Notes: generated by a model from the letters alone, not told the origin. DNA of 64,000 bases from Thermocaproicibacter melissae (GCF_024498295.1 NZ_CP101827.1:62001-126000); one strand, 5' to 3'. Positions 17,060 through 26,405 are shown, counted from the stretch's first letter. A program made the numbers and translations.

Positions 17060-18145
17060 ATGAAATTTCTTTCTCTAGTCCGAGTATCTGTGATTCTGCT
17101 CTTTCGGCGGAACCGGATTGCTTTTGTGATTTTTACGACGGTTCTAACCATTGTAAGCCTGGGGCTCGTCTTTTTCTTTACAACCATCTTCACTTCGGGC
17201 GAAAACTACATACGCAACTACGACCGAATGCGCACGGTTGTAGCTACATTGAATCAATCGGTTTCGAATTCCTCCCTCACCGATCTTCCGGAAAAGCTCG
17301 AGAATAACCCCGTAATGAAACTTACAAACATCCAGTATGATTTTATCCTACACTCGGATATTGAAAAGGAAAACCCGCCGCATTTGATTGCATACCAAAA
17401 CCCGAACGAGTTTAAAAGCCGGATTATAGGCGAAAGCATCACGTCGAAGCAGATAGCCGACTGTTCCCCTGTCCTCGTCTGCGCAAATGAAAGCGTGGGA
17501 AGCGCCTCGGTGTCCAAGGTCGGAGACTCAAAACTGCTGGATGGTCTGACTCTGAAAGTAATCGGTTTCTACCCATCCTATCACGAGTATGGCGAAATCC
17601 CCTATACCTTCGGTTTGCAGCACTTTGTCTTACAAAGTGTGAGCCTGCGTATGCCGGTCGATGCTACGGATGACAGGAAAGAACAGCTCGGTGATTATGT
17701 AAAAACTGTGCTGCCGGAGTGCAGTGTAACCGTTCCAAAGCCCATGACACAGAGTGTTTTGTCGCACATGCTTCTTCCGCTGGCTGCTGGGATTATCGTA
17801 GGCATCAGTGCACTGGTAAATCTGTTGTTTATTTTCAAATACATGCTGGAATGCAGCCGGAATGACCTTTCTGTATATTTGGTCTGCGGCTGCAGCCGAC
17901 TGAAACTTTCAGCCGTTTTCGCCTGTGAACTGTTTTTGCTTTACACGCTATGCTTCACTGCGGGGACACTTCTGTTTGTCTGGCTTCGGTATGCAAACGC
18001 AGAAAACACGATCTTTCTCGGTTCGGAACTGCGGATTGCGCATGTATTGGCTGTTTACGCCGGTTCCCTGATTGTTATCGCCCTGATTATGATACCATCT
18101 CTGCTGAAATACCGCAGGCGGATTGATACAAGCGGAGGCGTATGA
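17060..18145 (+). CDS. ABC-type permease protein, FtsX/MacB-like
   Basis: 361 aa. One membrane helix near residues 20-42 (IAFVIFTTVLTIVSLGLVFFFTTIF) is followed by an extracytoplasmic domain of about 200 residues, then three helices (about 235-258, 280-305 and 325-347). This is the four-helix layout of FtsX/MacB permeases, with the helix 2-3 linker CSRNDLSVYLVCGCSRLKLSAVFACELFLLY typical of the FtsX domain. It overlaps the next permease gene by 4 nt. No ATP-binding subunit is encoded beside it, so either an ATPase elsewhere serves it or the gene was lost. The start at 17060 follows GGGAGG. Confidence 0.75.
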   Translation: MKFLSLVRVSVILLFRRNRIAFVIFTTVLTIVSLGLVFFFTTIFTSGENYIRNYDRMRTVVATLNQSVSNSSLTDLPEKLENNPVMKLTNIQYDFILHSDIEKENPPHLIAYQNPNEFKSRIIGESITSKQIADCSPVLVCANESVGSASVSKVGDSKLLDGLTLKVIGFYPSYHEYGEIPYTFGLQHFVLQSVSLRMPVDATDDRKEQLGDYVKTVLPECSVTVPKPMTQSVLSHMLLPLAAGIIVGISALVNLLFIFKYMLECSRNDLSVYLVCGCSRLKLSAVFACELFLLYTLCFTAGTLLFVWLRYANAENTIFLGSELRIAHVLAVYAGSLIVIALIMIPSLLKYRRRIDTSGGV

Positions 18146-19416
18146 TGAAATCACTGATACTGAGCTGGAAATTGTTTCTAAAAAGGCCGTTCTCTAACGC
18201 AGTTCTCGCCATTGAACTGGCACTCGCGATGATTGTGGTCGTGCTCTCTTCCAATATATATCTGTACAGTCAGAGTTGCATCCAAATCATCCAGAACAGC
18301 GGCAGCCGCCTGCTGTACTGCTCCGACCCGAACTGCAATTATGGAAGAAGTGAAAAAGATTTTGCTGAAAAGCTGCAAAACCTTAAAAAAAGATATTCCT
18401 TCGTGAATGGTTTTTCCAGCATATATTCTTCAGTTTTACTGTTTGAACGGGAACATTTTGACAAAGGGGAAGCAATTCCTTTATCAGAGGGTATGGATGT
18501 TGAGGTTTATGATGAAACGACATTCACCAATATCCATCTGCCGCTTTCGCAGGGATCTTGGCCTGACGCAAAGCTGATTAACGGCAGAATTCCCTGTCTC
18601 GTCGGCGGCGCTTCGGCCGACCGTTACCACGTAGGTGATATCATTTCCGGGTATATCATTCAAAAAAGCGGTTCCAGCCTAGAAAAATCACGGGATTATG
18701 TTGTAGCGGGAATTCTTTCTCTTCCGCAGATGTCGCTGAACCTCGGGGACTGCAGTTCGTGTATTCTTCCCGCGTCCGATTTCTTTGAGGACATGACAAA
18801 CCATCATATGTTTCTTATTGTGCCGGAAAATTTGTTTTCGGGCGGTTGGACTGGAGGAAAACCGGCTGGGTATCCGGGATTTACCGGTGCATTTGTGTAT
18901 TTGGACCGTTCCTGTACACAGGCACAGATTGACGAACTTCGGAACGAAATGGGCCTTGCCTACACACAGCTTGACACTGAGATTATTGCTCAGGAACAAG
19001 CTGAAAACGGCAAGACTCTCTCAACCCTTATGCCGTTTCTGATTATCTTGTTTCTGGTCGTTTTTTTAGGGTTGATTTGCGTTTGTATGCTCACCACAAT
19101 GAAGAATATGCAAACCTTCAAAATTTACTATCTTACCGGCTGCCCCCGAAGAAAGATAGAAGTTTCCGCGTGGAAAAGCCCATTCGAAGCAGGTTCACAT
19201 ATTGTACTTTCTTACACCATGACAATCTCCTGTGATTCCGGAGGTGTTGTTTTCGTTGAGGATTCTTCCGACGTTTGCGAAGAGGAGCTCAGCACCGATC
19301 ATACCATCCGGGAATACATGTGCAATGAATATTTGGTATCCAGTTCTTCGGTTCGTGCCATTTCCACCCAGAGTTCTAATCAGCCGGATTTTTTGAATCC
19401 ATCCCAATCCCATTGA
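18142..19416 (+). CDS. ABC-type permease protein with aberrant C-terminus (possibly truncated)
   Basis: 424 aa. The first about 340 residues match the sister gene: helix near 19-42, extracytoplasmic domain, helix near 293-318 (FLIILFLVVFLGLICVCML) and the start of the FtsX linker (MQTFKIYYLTGCPRRKI). From about residue 345 (DNA near 19165) the sequence turns hydrophilic and Ser/Asp/Glu-rich, ending FLNPSQSH, and the last two expected helices are absent. This suggests that foreign or out-of-frame DNA replaced the 3' end. I cannot identify the origin of the tail. A terminator follows at 19443. If the join is real, the permease pair is probably non-functional. Confidence 0.65.
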   Translation: MMKSLILSWKLFLKRPFSNAVLAIELALAMIVVVLSSNIYLYSQSCIQIIQNSGSRLLYCSDPNCNYGRSEKDFAEKLQNLKKRYSFVNGFSSIYSSVLLFEREHFDKGEAIPLSEGMDVEVYDETTFTNIHLPLSQGSWPDAKLINGRIPCLVGGASADRYHVGDIISGYIIQKSGSSLEKSRDYVVAGILSLPQMSLNLGDCSSCILPASDFFEDMTNHHMFLIVPENLFSGGWTGGKPAGYPGFTGAFVYLDRSCTQAQIDELRNEMGLAYTQLDTEIIAQEQAENGKTLSTLMPFLIILFLVVFLGLICVCMLTTMKNMQTFKIYYLTGCPRRKIEVSAWKSPFEAGSHIVLSYTMTISCDSGGVVFVEDSSDVCEEELSTDHTIREYMCNEYLVSSSSVRAISTQSSNQPDFLNPSQSH

Positions 19417-19442
19417 GCCGCAAAAGCAGATACAATCCATTG

Positions 19443-19470
19443 GAGGTTCCCTTCCGGGACCTCTTTTTTT
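19443..19470 (+). terminator. Intrinsic terminator after the permease pair
   Basis: GAGGT and CCC pair with GGG and ACCTC (19443-19463, one bulged T) followed by seven T residues. Confidence 0.85.
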
Positions 19471-19542
19471 GTGCAAAGCCAACTCGCACTGAGAACGTCA
19501 GAAATTTTTATACTGGTATTCTATTTCTTCTCGTTTTTCCCG

Positions 19543-19571
19543 TTGACAACCGTTTCTTCAAGGAATATAAT
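19543..19571 (+). promoter_or_regulatory. Perfect sigma-A promoter of the feo operon
   Basis: TTGACA at 19543-19548, an exact 17-bp spacer and TATAAT at 19566-19571. A promoter this strong normally needs a repressor, and a DtxR-type box follows immediately. Confidence 0.92.
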
Positions 19572-19578
19572 ATTTGTG

Positions 19579-19597
19579 TTAGTTAAGACTAACTTAG
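19579..19597 (+). promoter_or_regulatory. DtxR/IdeR-like operator over the feo start site
   Basis: The 19-bp site TTAGTTAAGACTAACTTAG matches the DtxR consensus (TTAGGTTAG-N-CTAACCTAA) at 14 of 18 informative positions by eye. It sits 8-26 bp after the -10, covering the transcription start. A second element, GTTTGT-CAAA-ACAAAC (19599-19614), a perfect 6-bp inverted repeat, follows directly. Iron-bound repressor would shut off feo when iron is ample. Confidence 0.65.
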
Positions 19598-19634
19598 AGT
19601 TTGTCAAAACAAACACGAGGAAAGAGGGAACCAA

Positions 19635-19877
19635 ATGGCCGAGACAACACTTGACAGGGTACCGATTGGGAAACCGGTAAAGATTGTGCAGGTCAAGGGG
19701 CAGGGTGCTTTGAGGCGCCGGCTTCTCGACATGGGCCTAACACCTCACACGAAGGTTATGATTCGTAAGGTGGCGCCGATGGGCGACCCGATTGAGATTC
19801 AGCTGCGCGGCTATGAACTGACACTGCGCATGGACGACGCAAAAAACATTGTCGTTGAAGGGGGTCCCGCCAAGTGA
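19635..19877 (+). CDS. feoA: Ferrous iron transport protein A
   Basis: 80 aa cytoplasmic protein with an SH3-like beta-barrel. The typical GALRRRLLDMGLTPHTKVMIRKVAPMGDPIEIQLRGYELTLR sequence is present over nearly its whole length. It assists FeoB, perhaps by contacting the G domain. GAGGAAAGAGGG lies before the ATG, and its stop overlaps the feoB GTG start by 4 nt. Confidence 0.95.
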   Translation: MAETTLDRVPIGKPVKIVQVKGQGALRRRLLDMGLTPHTKVMIRKVAPMGDPIEIQLRGYELTLRMDDAKNIVVEGGPAK

Positions 19878-21880
19878 TTTTTGCCCTAGTCGGAAACCAG
19901 AACTGCGGCAAGACCACCCTTTTTAACCAGCTGACGGGTTCCAATCAGCACGTCGGGAACTTTCCCGGCGTTACCGTAGAGCGGAAAGACGGTGTCATTC
20001 GCGGCCACAACTCGGCAACGGTCGTTGACCTTCCGGGAATCTATTCCCTTTCGCCTTATTCCAACGAAGAAATCGTTACGCGCGACTTTCTGCTGGAAAG
20101 CCACCCCAATGCCATCATCAACATCGTCGATGCAACAAATATTGAGCGAAATCTTTATTTGAGCTTGCAGTTGATTGAACTGAATATTCCGATGGTAATT
20201 GCGCTCAATATGATGGATGAGGTTCGCGCAAACGGCGGCACCGTAAAGATTGATGCGTTTCGGCAGCAGATCGGTGTTCCGGTGGTGCCGATCAGCGCCA
20301 GCAAGAACGAAGGCATTGACGAGCTGATTGACGTTGTCATCGAAACGGCGCGCAACAAGCGCCTGCCAAAGCGCCAGGACTTCTGCAGCGGCGCCGTGCA
20401 CCGCACCATTCACTCCATCGCACATATGGTCGAGGACCACGCGCAGCGTATCCATGTTCCGCCGCGCTTTGCCGCCACAAAGCTTGTTGAGGGCGACGAG
20501 CCAATGCGCAAGGCGCTGAACCTTTCGCAGAACGAGCTGGACATGATTGAGCACGATGTCAAGGAAATGGAACGCGAACTCCAGACGGACCGTGAAGCTG
20601 CCCTCGCGGATATGCGCTATACATTCATCGAGAATCTGTGCGCAGCGACCGTCGTTCGCATGGGTGAATCGAAAGAACACAAGCGCAGCGTTCGTATCGA
20701 CAAGGTTCTCACCGGCAAATATCTCGCTATCCCCGTGTTTTTGCTGATTATGCTGCTGATTTTCTGGCTGACGTTCGATGTTCTCGGCAAATGGCTGAGC
20801 GACCTGCTGGCTGAGGGAATCGCCATTGTAACAGACGCCACCGATGCCGGACTTACGGCCTACGGAATCAACCCTGTCGTAAAATCGCTGATTATCGACG
20901 GTGTGTTCGCAGGTGTGGGCAGCGTGCTTCAATTCCTGCCAATCATCGTTGTACTGTTCTTCTTCCTTTCGATTCTGGAAGACAGCGGTTATATGGCGCG
21001 CGTGGCGTTTGTCATGGATAAGCCGCTGCGCAAGCTCGGCCTTTCCGGCCGAAGCATCGTGCCGATGCTGATTGGATTTGGATGCTCAGTTCCTGCGATT
21101 ATGGCGACGAGAACGCTCTCCAGTGAGCGTGACCGCAAAATGACCATTCTGCTCACGCCGTTTATGAGCTGCAGCGCGAAGCTCCCGATTTACGCCGTTT
21201 TCACGGCGGCTTTCTTTCCCCGCTACGCGCCTCTTGTCATGATTGGGCTGTATCTTTTCGGCGTGCTGATGGGCATTGTAAGCGCGCTCTTGATGAAAAG
21301 GACCATCTTCCACGGAAACCCGGTTCCGTTCGTCATGGAACTGCCGAACTACCGCCTGCCGAGCGCAAAAAGCGTTCTGCTGCTCGTCTGGGACAAAGCC
21401 AAGGGCTTCCTTGTGCGTGCCTTCACCGTGATTTTTGCCGCCACCATCGTCATTTGGTTCCTGCAGACCTTTGACACGCGGTTCAATGTTGTGGAATCCA
21501 GCAAAAACAGCATGCTGGCCATCGTCGGTTCGTGGCTTGCCCCGATATTCGCCCCACTTGGTTTCGGCGACTGGAAGGCTTCAACGGCCCTTTTGACCGG
21601 CTTTACCGCAAAGGAAGCCGTCATCAGCACTTTGGCGGTTCTGACCGGCACCAATGTTTCCGACCTTGGCCAGACGCTTGCCACCATGTTCACGCCGCTC
21701 ACCGCATTTTCATTCTTGATTTTCACACTGCTTTATACCCCTTGTGTAGCGGCCATCAGTGTCGTCCGTCAGGAAATGAAAAGCGCGAAGGGCGCCATCG
21801 GCGTTGTCCTCTACCAGTGCGGTTTTGCTTGGATTGCCGCGTTCCTCGTTTACCATATCGGTATGTTGTTCGTCCATTAA
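19874..21880 (+). CDS. feoB: Ferrous iron transport protein B
   Basis: 668 aa from a GTG at 19874 that overlaps feoA. The N-terminal G domain has G1 (GNQNCGKTT), G2 (PGVTVE), G3 (DLPGIYSL), G4 (LNMMDE) and G5 (SASKNEGI). A linker region follows, and then a polytopic membrane domain from about residue 285 with the Gate motifs (GFGCSVPAIMATRTL and FTAKEAVISTLAVL). It imports Fe2+ across the cytoplasmic membrane under anaerobic conditions. The length is slightly shorter than the E. coli protein (about 770 aa), as is usual in Firmicutes. Confidence 0.96.
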   Translation: MIFALVGNQNCGKTTLFNQLTGSNQHVGNFPGVTVERKDGVIRGHNSATVVDLPGIYSLSPYSNEEIVTRDFLLESHPNAIINIVDATNIERNLYLSLQLIELNIPMVIALNMMDEVRANGGTVKIDAFRQQIGVPVVPISASKNEGIDELIDVVIETARNKRLPKRQDFCSGAVHRTIHSIAHMVEDHAQRIHVPPRFAATKLVEGDEPMRKALNLSQNELDMIEHDVKEMERELQTDREAALADMRYTFIENLCAATVVRMGESKEHKRSVRIDKVLTGKYLAIPVFLLIMLLIFWLTFDVLGKWLSDLLAEGIAIVTDATDAGLTAYGINPVVKSLIIDGVFAGVGSVLQFLPIIVVLFFFLSILEDSGYMARVAFVMDKPLRKLGLSGRSIVPMLIGFGCSVPAIMATRTLSSERDRKMTILLTPFMSCSAKLPIYAVFTAAFFPRYAPLVMIGLYLFGVLMGIVSALLMKRTIFHGNPVPFVMELPNYRLPSAKSVLLLVWDKAKGFLVRAFTVIFAATIVIWFLQTFDTRFNVVESSKNSMLAIVGSWLAPIFAPLGFGDWKASTALLTGFTAKEAVISTLAVLTGTNVSDLGQTLATMFTPLTAFSFLIFTLLYTPCVAAISVVRQEMKSAKGAIGVVLYQCGFAWIAAFLVYHIGMLFVH

Positions 21881-21922
21881 TCTTTTTCAGCGGCCCGTTG
21901 TTTCCGAAAAGGAGGCACTTTT

Positions 21923-22072
21923 ATGAAACCGCTCGATTACGTATTGATCGCTGCTGCGTTGGTTTTGCTTTTCTTCGCGGTGCGTTACTCGTTCCGCCAC
22001 AGAAACGAAAGCTGCGACGGAGGCTGTTCCTCCTGTCCGTACGCCGCCAGCTGCAACAAAAAGAAGAAATAG
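21923..22072 (+). CDS. FeoB-associated Cys-rich membrane peptide
   Basis: 49 aa: a short N-terminus, one helix (YVLIAAALVLLFFAVRYSF), then a Cys-rich tail SCDGGCSSCPYAASCNKKKK with four cysteines. A strong AAAAGGAGG precedes the ATG and it lies 42 bp after feoB, just before a terminator. Small proteins of this type follow feoB in many Firmicutes and are thought to help iron delivery or FeoB assembly; this is from gene context, not proven function. The gene is easy to miss because of its size. Confidence 0.88.
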   Translation: MKPLDYVLIAAALVLLFFAVRYSFRHRNESCDGGCSSCPYAASCNKKKK

Positions 22073-22077
22073 CAAAA

Positions 22078-22109
22078 GGCACGCGCCCAAATGGGTGCGT
22101 GCCTTTTTT
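22078..22109. terminator. Terminator between feo and degV (bidirectional)
   Basis: An 11-bp stem with one G-U pair (22078-22088 with 22093-22103) followed by T6 on the plus strand and TTTTG on the minus strand. It ends both the feo operon and the convergent DegV gene. Confidence 0.88.
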
Positions 22110-22120
22110 CATGCCTTCAA

Positions 22121-23011
22121 TTATTTTTTCAGGCCGGCCTCGCGGTCTTTTCCAAAGTAAAACAGTGCAACGGTGCCAGTTCCGGTATGTGCGCCGATGA
22201 CCGGCCCGATTGGTGCAATGCGAAACTCCTTTACGCCGAATTTCTGTGCCACCTGATCCCGGACGTATTCCGCGCCCTCCAAAGAATCGCTGTGGCTGAT
22301 GAAAATTGTCTGCTCTTTAGGATTTTCGCTTGTCAACTCCATGTGCTTTACAAGGGTATCCAGCGACTGCTTGCGCCCGCGGACCTTGTCAATCAGTACA
22401 ATGTGGCCTTCATCGTCAAAATGCATGACCGGCTTAATGCCGAGCATCGTGCCCACCATTGTCGCCGTACCGGATATTCTGCCGCCGCGCTTCAAGTGGT
22501 TCAAGTCGTCTACCGTAAACCAGTGATGCAGCCTGTTGCGGTTCTCCTCAACCCAATTCTTCACTTCGTCAATGGAAGAGCCTTTACGCTGCATCTGTGC
22601 TGCGTACCACACAAGCACACCCTCGCCGAGCGAAGCTCCAAGAGTATCGACCGCATAGATTTTCCGACTGGGATACTTCTCCGAAAGTTCCCGAGCCACA
22701 AGTACGGAATTATTATATGTGCCACTCAAGCCGGAGGAAAAGCCGATGTAAAGGACATCTTTTCCGGCTTGAAGATATTTTTCAAATGTTTCGGTAAACA
22801 CCGTCAAGGTAATCTGGTTTGTTGTTGATGTCTCTCCCGCAGCAATTCTGGAGTAGAAGTCATGAGATGAAAGTTCGCGTTCATCCGGATAATCATAATA
22901 AGAATCCTGTCCGAGCGTGAAGCTCATAGGAATTACTTCAACACCAAGCTCATCGACCATTTCCTGCGTTAGGTCGCTTGTGGAGTCTGTTATGATCTGA
23001 TACTCTTCCAT
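22121..23011 (-). CDS. DegV family fatty-acid-binding protein
   Basis: 296 aa from the ATG at 23011 (MEEYQIITDSTSDLTQEM), with GAGAGG 8 nt upstream; the in-frame TTG at 23032 is too far out. The DSTSDL opening, the GFSSGLSGTYNNSVL segment and the late SHSDSLEGAEYVRD-IGPVIGAHTGTGTVALFYFGK block are typical. DegV/FakB proteins bind a fatty acid for phosphorylation by a FakA-type kinase; no kinase gene is nearby. It is a single-gene unit, bounded by the feo terminator and the ribosomal operon's terminator. Confidence 0.92.
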   Translation of the reverse strand: MEEYQIITDSTSDLTQEMVDELGVEVIPMSFTLGQDSYYDYPDERELSSHDFYSRIAAGETSTTNQITLTVFTETFEKYLQAGKDVLYIGFSSGLSGTYNNSVLVARELSEKYPSRKIYAVDTLGASLGEGVLVWYAAQMQRKGSSIDEVKNWVEENRNRLHHWFTVDDLNHLKRGGRISGTATMVGTMLGIKPVMHFDDEGHIVLIDKVRGRKQSLDTLVKHMELTSENPKEQTIFISHSDSLEGAEYVRDQVAQKFGVKEFRIAPIGPVIGAHTGTGTVALFYFGKDREAGLKK

Positions 23012-23094
23012 GCGCCAATCCTCTCTTTTCAAATTTACTTGGTTGTATTATACCCTTGTTGGGATATGATGTCCAGCTATGATTTCTGTAAATC

Positions 23095-23129
23095 AAAAAG
23101 CAGGGAAAAGCTTTCTGCTCTTCCCTGCT
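23095..23129 (-). terminator. Terminator of the S10-spc-alpha superoperon
   Basis: A 9-bp perfect stem (23099-23107 with 23121-23129) with a 13-nt loop, followed on the minus strand by TTTTTGATTT, 16 bp after rplQ. Confidence 0.85.
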
Positions 23130-23144
23130 TGTTAACCGATTGGC

Positions 23145-23486
23145 TCAAACCAGCTCGATAATGGCCATCTCCGCAGCATCTCCGCGGCGGGGGCCGATTT
23201 TCGTAATGCGGGTGTAGCCGCCGTTACGCTCGGCATATTTCGGGGCAATCTCTGTGAAGAGCTTGTGTACGACTGCGTCTTTTGTGACAAAGCCGTAAAC
23301 AAGACGCTTGTTGGCGAGGCTGTCCTTTTTTGCGATCGTAATCATCTTCTCGGCCATGGAGCGAACCTCTTTGGCACGAGTGACGGTGGTTTCGATCTTG
23401 CCATTCTCTAACAGAAAAGTAACCATGGCGCGCAGCATTGCTGTTCTGCAGTCAGTGGCTCTTCCAAGCTTTCTGGTTCCTGGCAT
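23145..23486 (-). CDS. rplQ: 50S ribosomal protein L17
   Basis: 113 aa, the usual length for bacterial L17, beginning [21 protein letters not shown]. It sits beside the polypeptide exit tunnel. It is the last gene of the superoperon, 33 bp after rpoA, with AAAGGAG before its ATG. The C-terminus [25 protein letters not shown] is typical. Confidence 0.98.
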   Translation of the reverse strand: MPGTRKLGRATDCRTAMLRAMVTFLLENGKIETTVTRAKEVRSMAEKMITIAKKDSLANKRLVYGFVTKDAVVHKLFTEIAPKYAERNGGYTRITKIGPRRGDAAEMAIIELV

Positions 23487-23519
23487 CGAATTTCACTCCT
23501 TTACCTTATGCGGGATAGA

Positions 23520-24473
23520 TCATTCGTCTTCCTTGCGGAGATTGAAGCCCAACGAAGCCATCTTCCAGACGACTTCTTCCAGGGACTTGCGCCCAAGGTT
23601 GCGAACTTTCATCATGTCTTCTTCTGTCCTGCTGATGATATCGCCGACAGTATTGATTCCTGCACGTTTCAGGCAGTTGAAAGAACGAACCGAAAGGTCG
23701 AGTTCCTCAATCGTCATGTTGAGGAGCTTCTCTTTGCTCTTGTCGTCTTTTTCTACCATGATTTCTGTGCTGCTGCCCTTATCGGACAAATCAACGAACA
23801 GATTGAGATGCTCGGTAAGCACCTTTGCAGCAAGTGAAACGGCTTCCTGCGCACTAATGACTCCGTTCGTCCAGACTTCCAGCGTCAGCTTATCGTAGTC
23901 GATACTCTGTCCGACGCGGGTCGGCTCAACATTGTAATTAACTTTATAAACCGGGGTATAAATGGAATCCACCGGCAGCACACCGATTACGTTGGCACCC
24001 ATGTTCTGCTTGTTCCGCTCAGCGGGAACATAGCCGCGGCCCTTGTCAAGGGTGATTTCCATGAACAGCTTGGCACCTTCGCCCAATGTGGCAATGTGCA
24101 TATCCGGATTCAGGATTTCCACTTCACTGTCGCACTTGATAGAGTCTGCCGTTACTTCGCACGGGCCTTCGGCGGCGATTTCCACCGTTTTGGGGCCATT
24201 GCAGTGCAGTTTTGCGGTCAAACCTTTCAGGTTGAGGATAATCTCTGTTACATCCTCTTTGACACCGGGAATGGTGGAAAACTCATGAAGTACGCCGTCG
24301 ATTTTGACCGAGGTCACCGCTACTCCCTGCAGCGAAGAAAGGAGCACACGCCTGAGGCTATTTCCCAAAGTCGTTCCAAAGCCACGTTCCAGCGGCTCAA
24401 CAACGAACTTGCCGTAGGTTCCGTCCTCGGATAAATCACTTGTCTCTATTTTTGGCTTCTCAAACTCGATCAT
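23520..24473 (-). CDS. rpoA: DNA-directed RNA polymerase subunit alpha
   Basis: 317 aa. The N-terminal dimerisation domain includes the [21 protein letters not shown] segment. The C-terminal domain (about residues 245-310, [25 protein letters not shown]) contacts UP elements and activators. The A/T-rich upstream regions of several promoters here fit such contacts. Start with AGGAGGG upstream. The position between rpsD and rplQ is the standard alpha-operon order. Confidence 0.98.
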   Translation of the reverse strand: MIEFEKPKIETSDLSEDGTYGKFVVEPLERGFGTTLGNSLRRVLLSSLQGVAVTSVKIDGVLHEFSTIPGVKEDVTEIILNLKGLTAKLHCNGPKTVEIAAEGPCEVTADSIKCDSEVEILNPDMHIATLGEGAKLFMEITLDKGRGYVPAERNKQNMGANVIGVLPVDSIYTPVYKVNYNVEPTRVGQSIDYDKLTLEVWTNGVISAQEAVSLAAKVLTEHLNLFVDLSDKGSSTEIMVEKDDKSKEKLLNMTIEELDLSVRSFNCLKRAGINTVGDIISRTEEDMMKVRNLGRKSLEEVVWKMASLGFNLRKEDE

Positions 24474-24544
24474 CAGCGACCCTCCTAACCAAATAGCGGA
24501 TGAATCTGTCTGCCATCATGCTGGCCCCCCGAAGGGGGCTGGCA

Positions 24545-25171
24545 TTACTTCGAGTAATACTCAACAATGAGGGTTTCATCAACAGGAAGGTCGATCTCTT
24601 CGCGGGTCGGCAGAACGATGACCTTGCCCTCGAACGCATCGCGGTTTACTTCGAGCCACTTCGGTACCGGGCGGGAAGCGTTGGCTTCCAGCGCGCTCTT
24701 AATCTTTTCACTCTTGCGGCTCTTTTCCATGATGGAAATAACTTCATCCGGGCTCGTCAGGTAAGAAGGAATGTCAACGCGCTTGCCGTTCACAGCGATG
24801 TGGCCGTGTGTAACGAGCTGGCGAGCTTCCGGACGGGAGTTTGCCCAGCCGAGACGATAAACCACATTGTCAAGGCGGCGCTCGAGCAGAATGAGCATTT
24901 CTTCACCTGTTTTGCCCTGCTTCTTCTCTGCCATTGCGTAATATTTACGGAACTGAGATTCCAGAACACCGTAATAATGTTTGGTCATCTGCTTTGCGCG
25001 CATTTGGAGGCCATATTCAGAGGTCTTGTGGCGACCCTGACCATGCTGGCCAGGAGCGTAAGTCCTACGGGCCACGGCGCATTTGTCTGTATAGCATCTC
25101 TGGCCTTTCAGGAACAGTTTCTGTCCCTCACGGCGGCACTGCTTGCAGACGGATTCGGTATATCTAGCCAT
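24545..25171 (-). CDS. rpsD: 30S ribosomal protein S4
   Basis: 208 aa from the ATG at 25171 ([19 protein letters not shown]), with AGGAGGTG upstream; the longer frame to 25228 overlaps rpsK. The N-terminal Cys residues ([24 protein letters not shown]) form a zinc site, marking the C+ form of S4. The S4 domain ([32 protein letters not shown]) binds 16S rRNA and supports decoding fidelity. In many bacteria S4 also represses its own operon. Confidence 0.98.
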   Translation of the reverse strand: MARYTESVCKQCRREGQKLFLKGQRCYTDKCAVARRTYAPGQHGQGRHKTSEYGLQMRAKQMTKHYYGVLESQFRKYYAMAEKKQGKTGEEMLILLERRLDNVVYRLGWANSRPEARQLVTHGHIAVNGKRVDIPSYLTSPDEVISIMEKSRKSEKIKSALEANASRPVPKWLEVNRDAFEGKVIVLPTREEIDLPVDETLIVEYYSK

Positions 25172-25193
25172 CTTTTGCTTACACCTCCTGAAA

Positions 25194-25598
25194 CTATACG
25201 CGTCTTCTCTTCGGCGGGCGGCAACCATTGTGCGGAATTGGGGTAACGTCCTTGATCATGCTGATCTCGAGGCCTGCACCCTGCAGCGCACGGATCGCTG
25301 CTTCACGGCCCGCACCCGGGCCTTTCACATAAACTTCAACGGACTTCATGCCATGCTCCATAGCTGCTTTGGCTGCCGCTTCAGCAGCGGACTGTGCCGC
25401 AAACGGAGAGGATTTTCTCGAGCCGCGGAAGCCGAGCTCACCAGAGCTGGCCCATGACACAGCGTTGCCCTGAACGTCAGTAATTGTTACGATTGTATTG
25501 TTAAAAGTGGACTGGATATGAGCTGATCCGCGGTCGATATTCTTGCGCTCACGACGTCTGCGGGTAACAGTCTTGCCAGCCGTTTTCTGAGCTGCCAT
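25194..25598 (-). CDS. rpsK: 30S ribosomal protein S11
   Basis: 134 aa platform protein beginning with a basic tail ([24 protein letters not shown]), then the conserved [18 protein letters not shown] and the C-terminal [25 protein letters not shown] precedes the ATG. It lies between rpsM and rpsD. Confidence 0.98.
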   Translation of the reverse strand: MAAQKTAGKTVTRRRRERKNIDRGSAHIQSTFNNTIVTITDVQGNAVSWASSGELGFRGSRKSSPFAAQSAAEAAAKAAMEHGMKSVEVYVKGPGAGREAAIRALQGAGLEISMIKDVTPIPHNGCRPPKRRRV

Positions 25599-25616
25599 CT
25601 TTCAATCCCTCCCAGA

Positions 25617-25985
25617 TTATTTCTTCTTGTTGGCCATTGTCTTGCGCGGGCCTTTGCGTGTACGTGCATTGGTCTTTGTGCGCTGGCCTCTAACCGGCAG
25701 GCCTTTGCGGTGCCGGATGCCGCGATAGCAGCCGATTTCAATCAGCCGCTTGATGGCAAAAGCATTGTCACGGCGAAGGTCGCCTTCAACGCGGTAGTTA
25801 TGGTCAATATATTCTCTCAGTTTTGCTGCGTCATCTTCAGAGAGGTCTCTTACACGAATATCCGGGTTCACGCCAGTTGCAGCGCAAATGTCGCTGGCCG
25901 TTTTGCGGCCGATTCCGTAGATATAAGTAAGAGCAATCTCGATGCGCTTATCCCGCGGCAGATCGATGCCTGATATGCGCGCCAT
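25617..25985 (-). CDS. rpsM: 30S ribosomal protein S13
   Basis: 122 aa head protein that contacts the tRNA and the 50S subunit. [26 protein letters not shown] and the C-terminal [29 protein letters not shown] are typical. GGAGGTG precedes the ATG. Confidence 0.98.
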   Translation of the reverse strand: MARISGIDLPRDKRIEIALTYIYGIGRKTASDICAATGVNPDIRVRDLSEDDAAKLREYIDHNYRVEGDLRRDNAFAIKRLIEIGCYRGIRHRKGLPVRGQRTKTNARTRKGPRKTMANKKK

Positions 25986-26018
25986 AGTGGTTGCACCTCC
26001 AAATTTTGATTTGCGCCG

Positions 26019-26132
26019 TTAACCCTGGCGCTGCTTGTGCTTCGGGTTCTCACAGATAACCATGATTTTACCCTTGCGCTTTATAATCTTGCATTTCTCG
26101 CACATTTTCTTTACAGAAGGTCTGACTTTCAT
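26019..26132 (-). CDS. rpmJ: 50S ribosomal protein L36 (zinc-binding form)
   Basis: 37 aa: [20 protein letters not shown], then [17 protein letters not shown]. The C-x2-C-x12-C-x4-H zinc motif is complete, so this is the zinc-dependent (C+) form. It lies between infA and rpsM in the standard order and is too short for ordinary ORF cut-offs. An AGGGAGG site precedes its ATG. Confidence 0.97.
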   Translation of the reverse strand: MKVRPSVKKMCEKCKIIKRKGKIMVICENPKHKQRQG

Positions 26133-26173
26133 TTGAGTGCCCTCCCTTTTGCAGGCTGTCAGCTTTTCGTGAA

Positions 26174-26392
26174 TTACTTAGAACGCCATGTAATGCGGCC
26201 GCGCGTGAGGTCATAGGGCGAAAGCTCTATGGTTACCTTATCGCCGGGAAGAATGCGGATGAAATTCATGCGCAGCTTGCCGGAGATATGCGCGAGTATT
26301 GTATGGTGGTTGGGAAGCTCCACCGTGAACATGGCATTCGGTAGGGCTTCAGTTACGATACCTTCGGTTTCAATTACATCCTGTTTCGACAT
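26174..26392 (-). CDS. infA: Translation initiation factor IF-1
   Basis: 72 aa from the ATG at 26392 ([24 protein letters not shown]), directly after GAGGAGG; the frame to 26443 lacks a start site and overlaps the KOW gene. The single S1-like OB fold ends [15 protein letters not shown]. It blocks the A site during initiation. Confidence 0.98.
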   Translation of the reverse strand: MSKQDVIETEGIVTEALPNAMFTVELPNHHTILAHISGKLRMNFIRILPGDKVTIELSPYDLTRGRITWRSK

Positions 26393-26405
26393 TAAATCAG
26401 CCTCC

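Noticed and set aside
19195-19482. Minus-strand 95-codon ORF opposite the permease tail
   Set aside because: It starts beyond the plus-strand terminator and reads through it; I could not match it to any family. The oddity of this stretch is reported with the permease instead.
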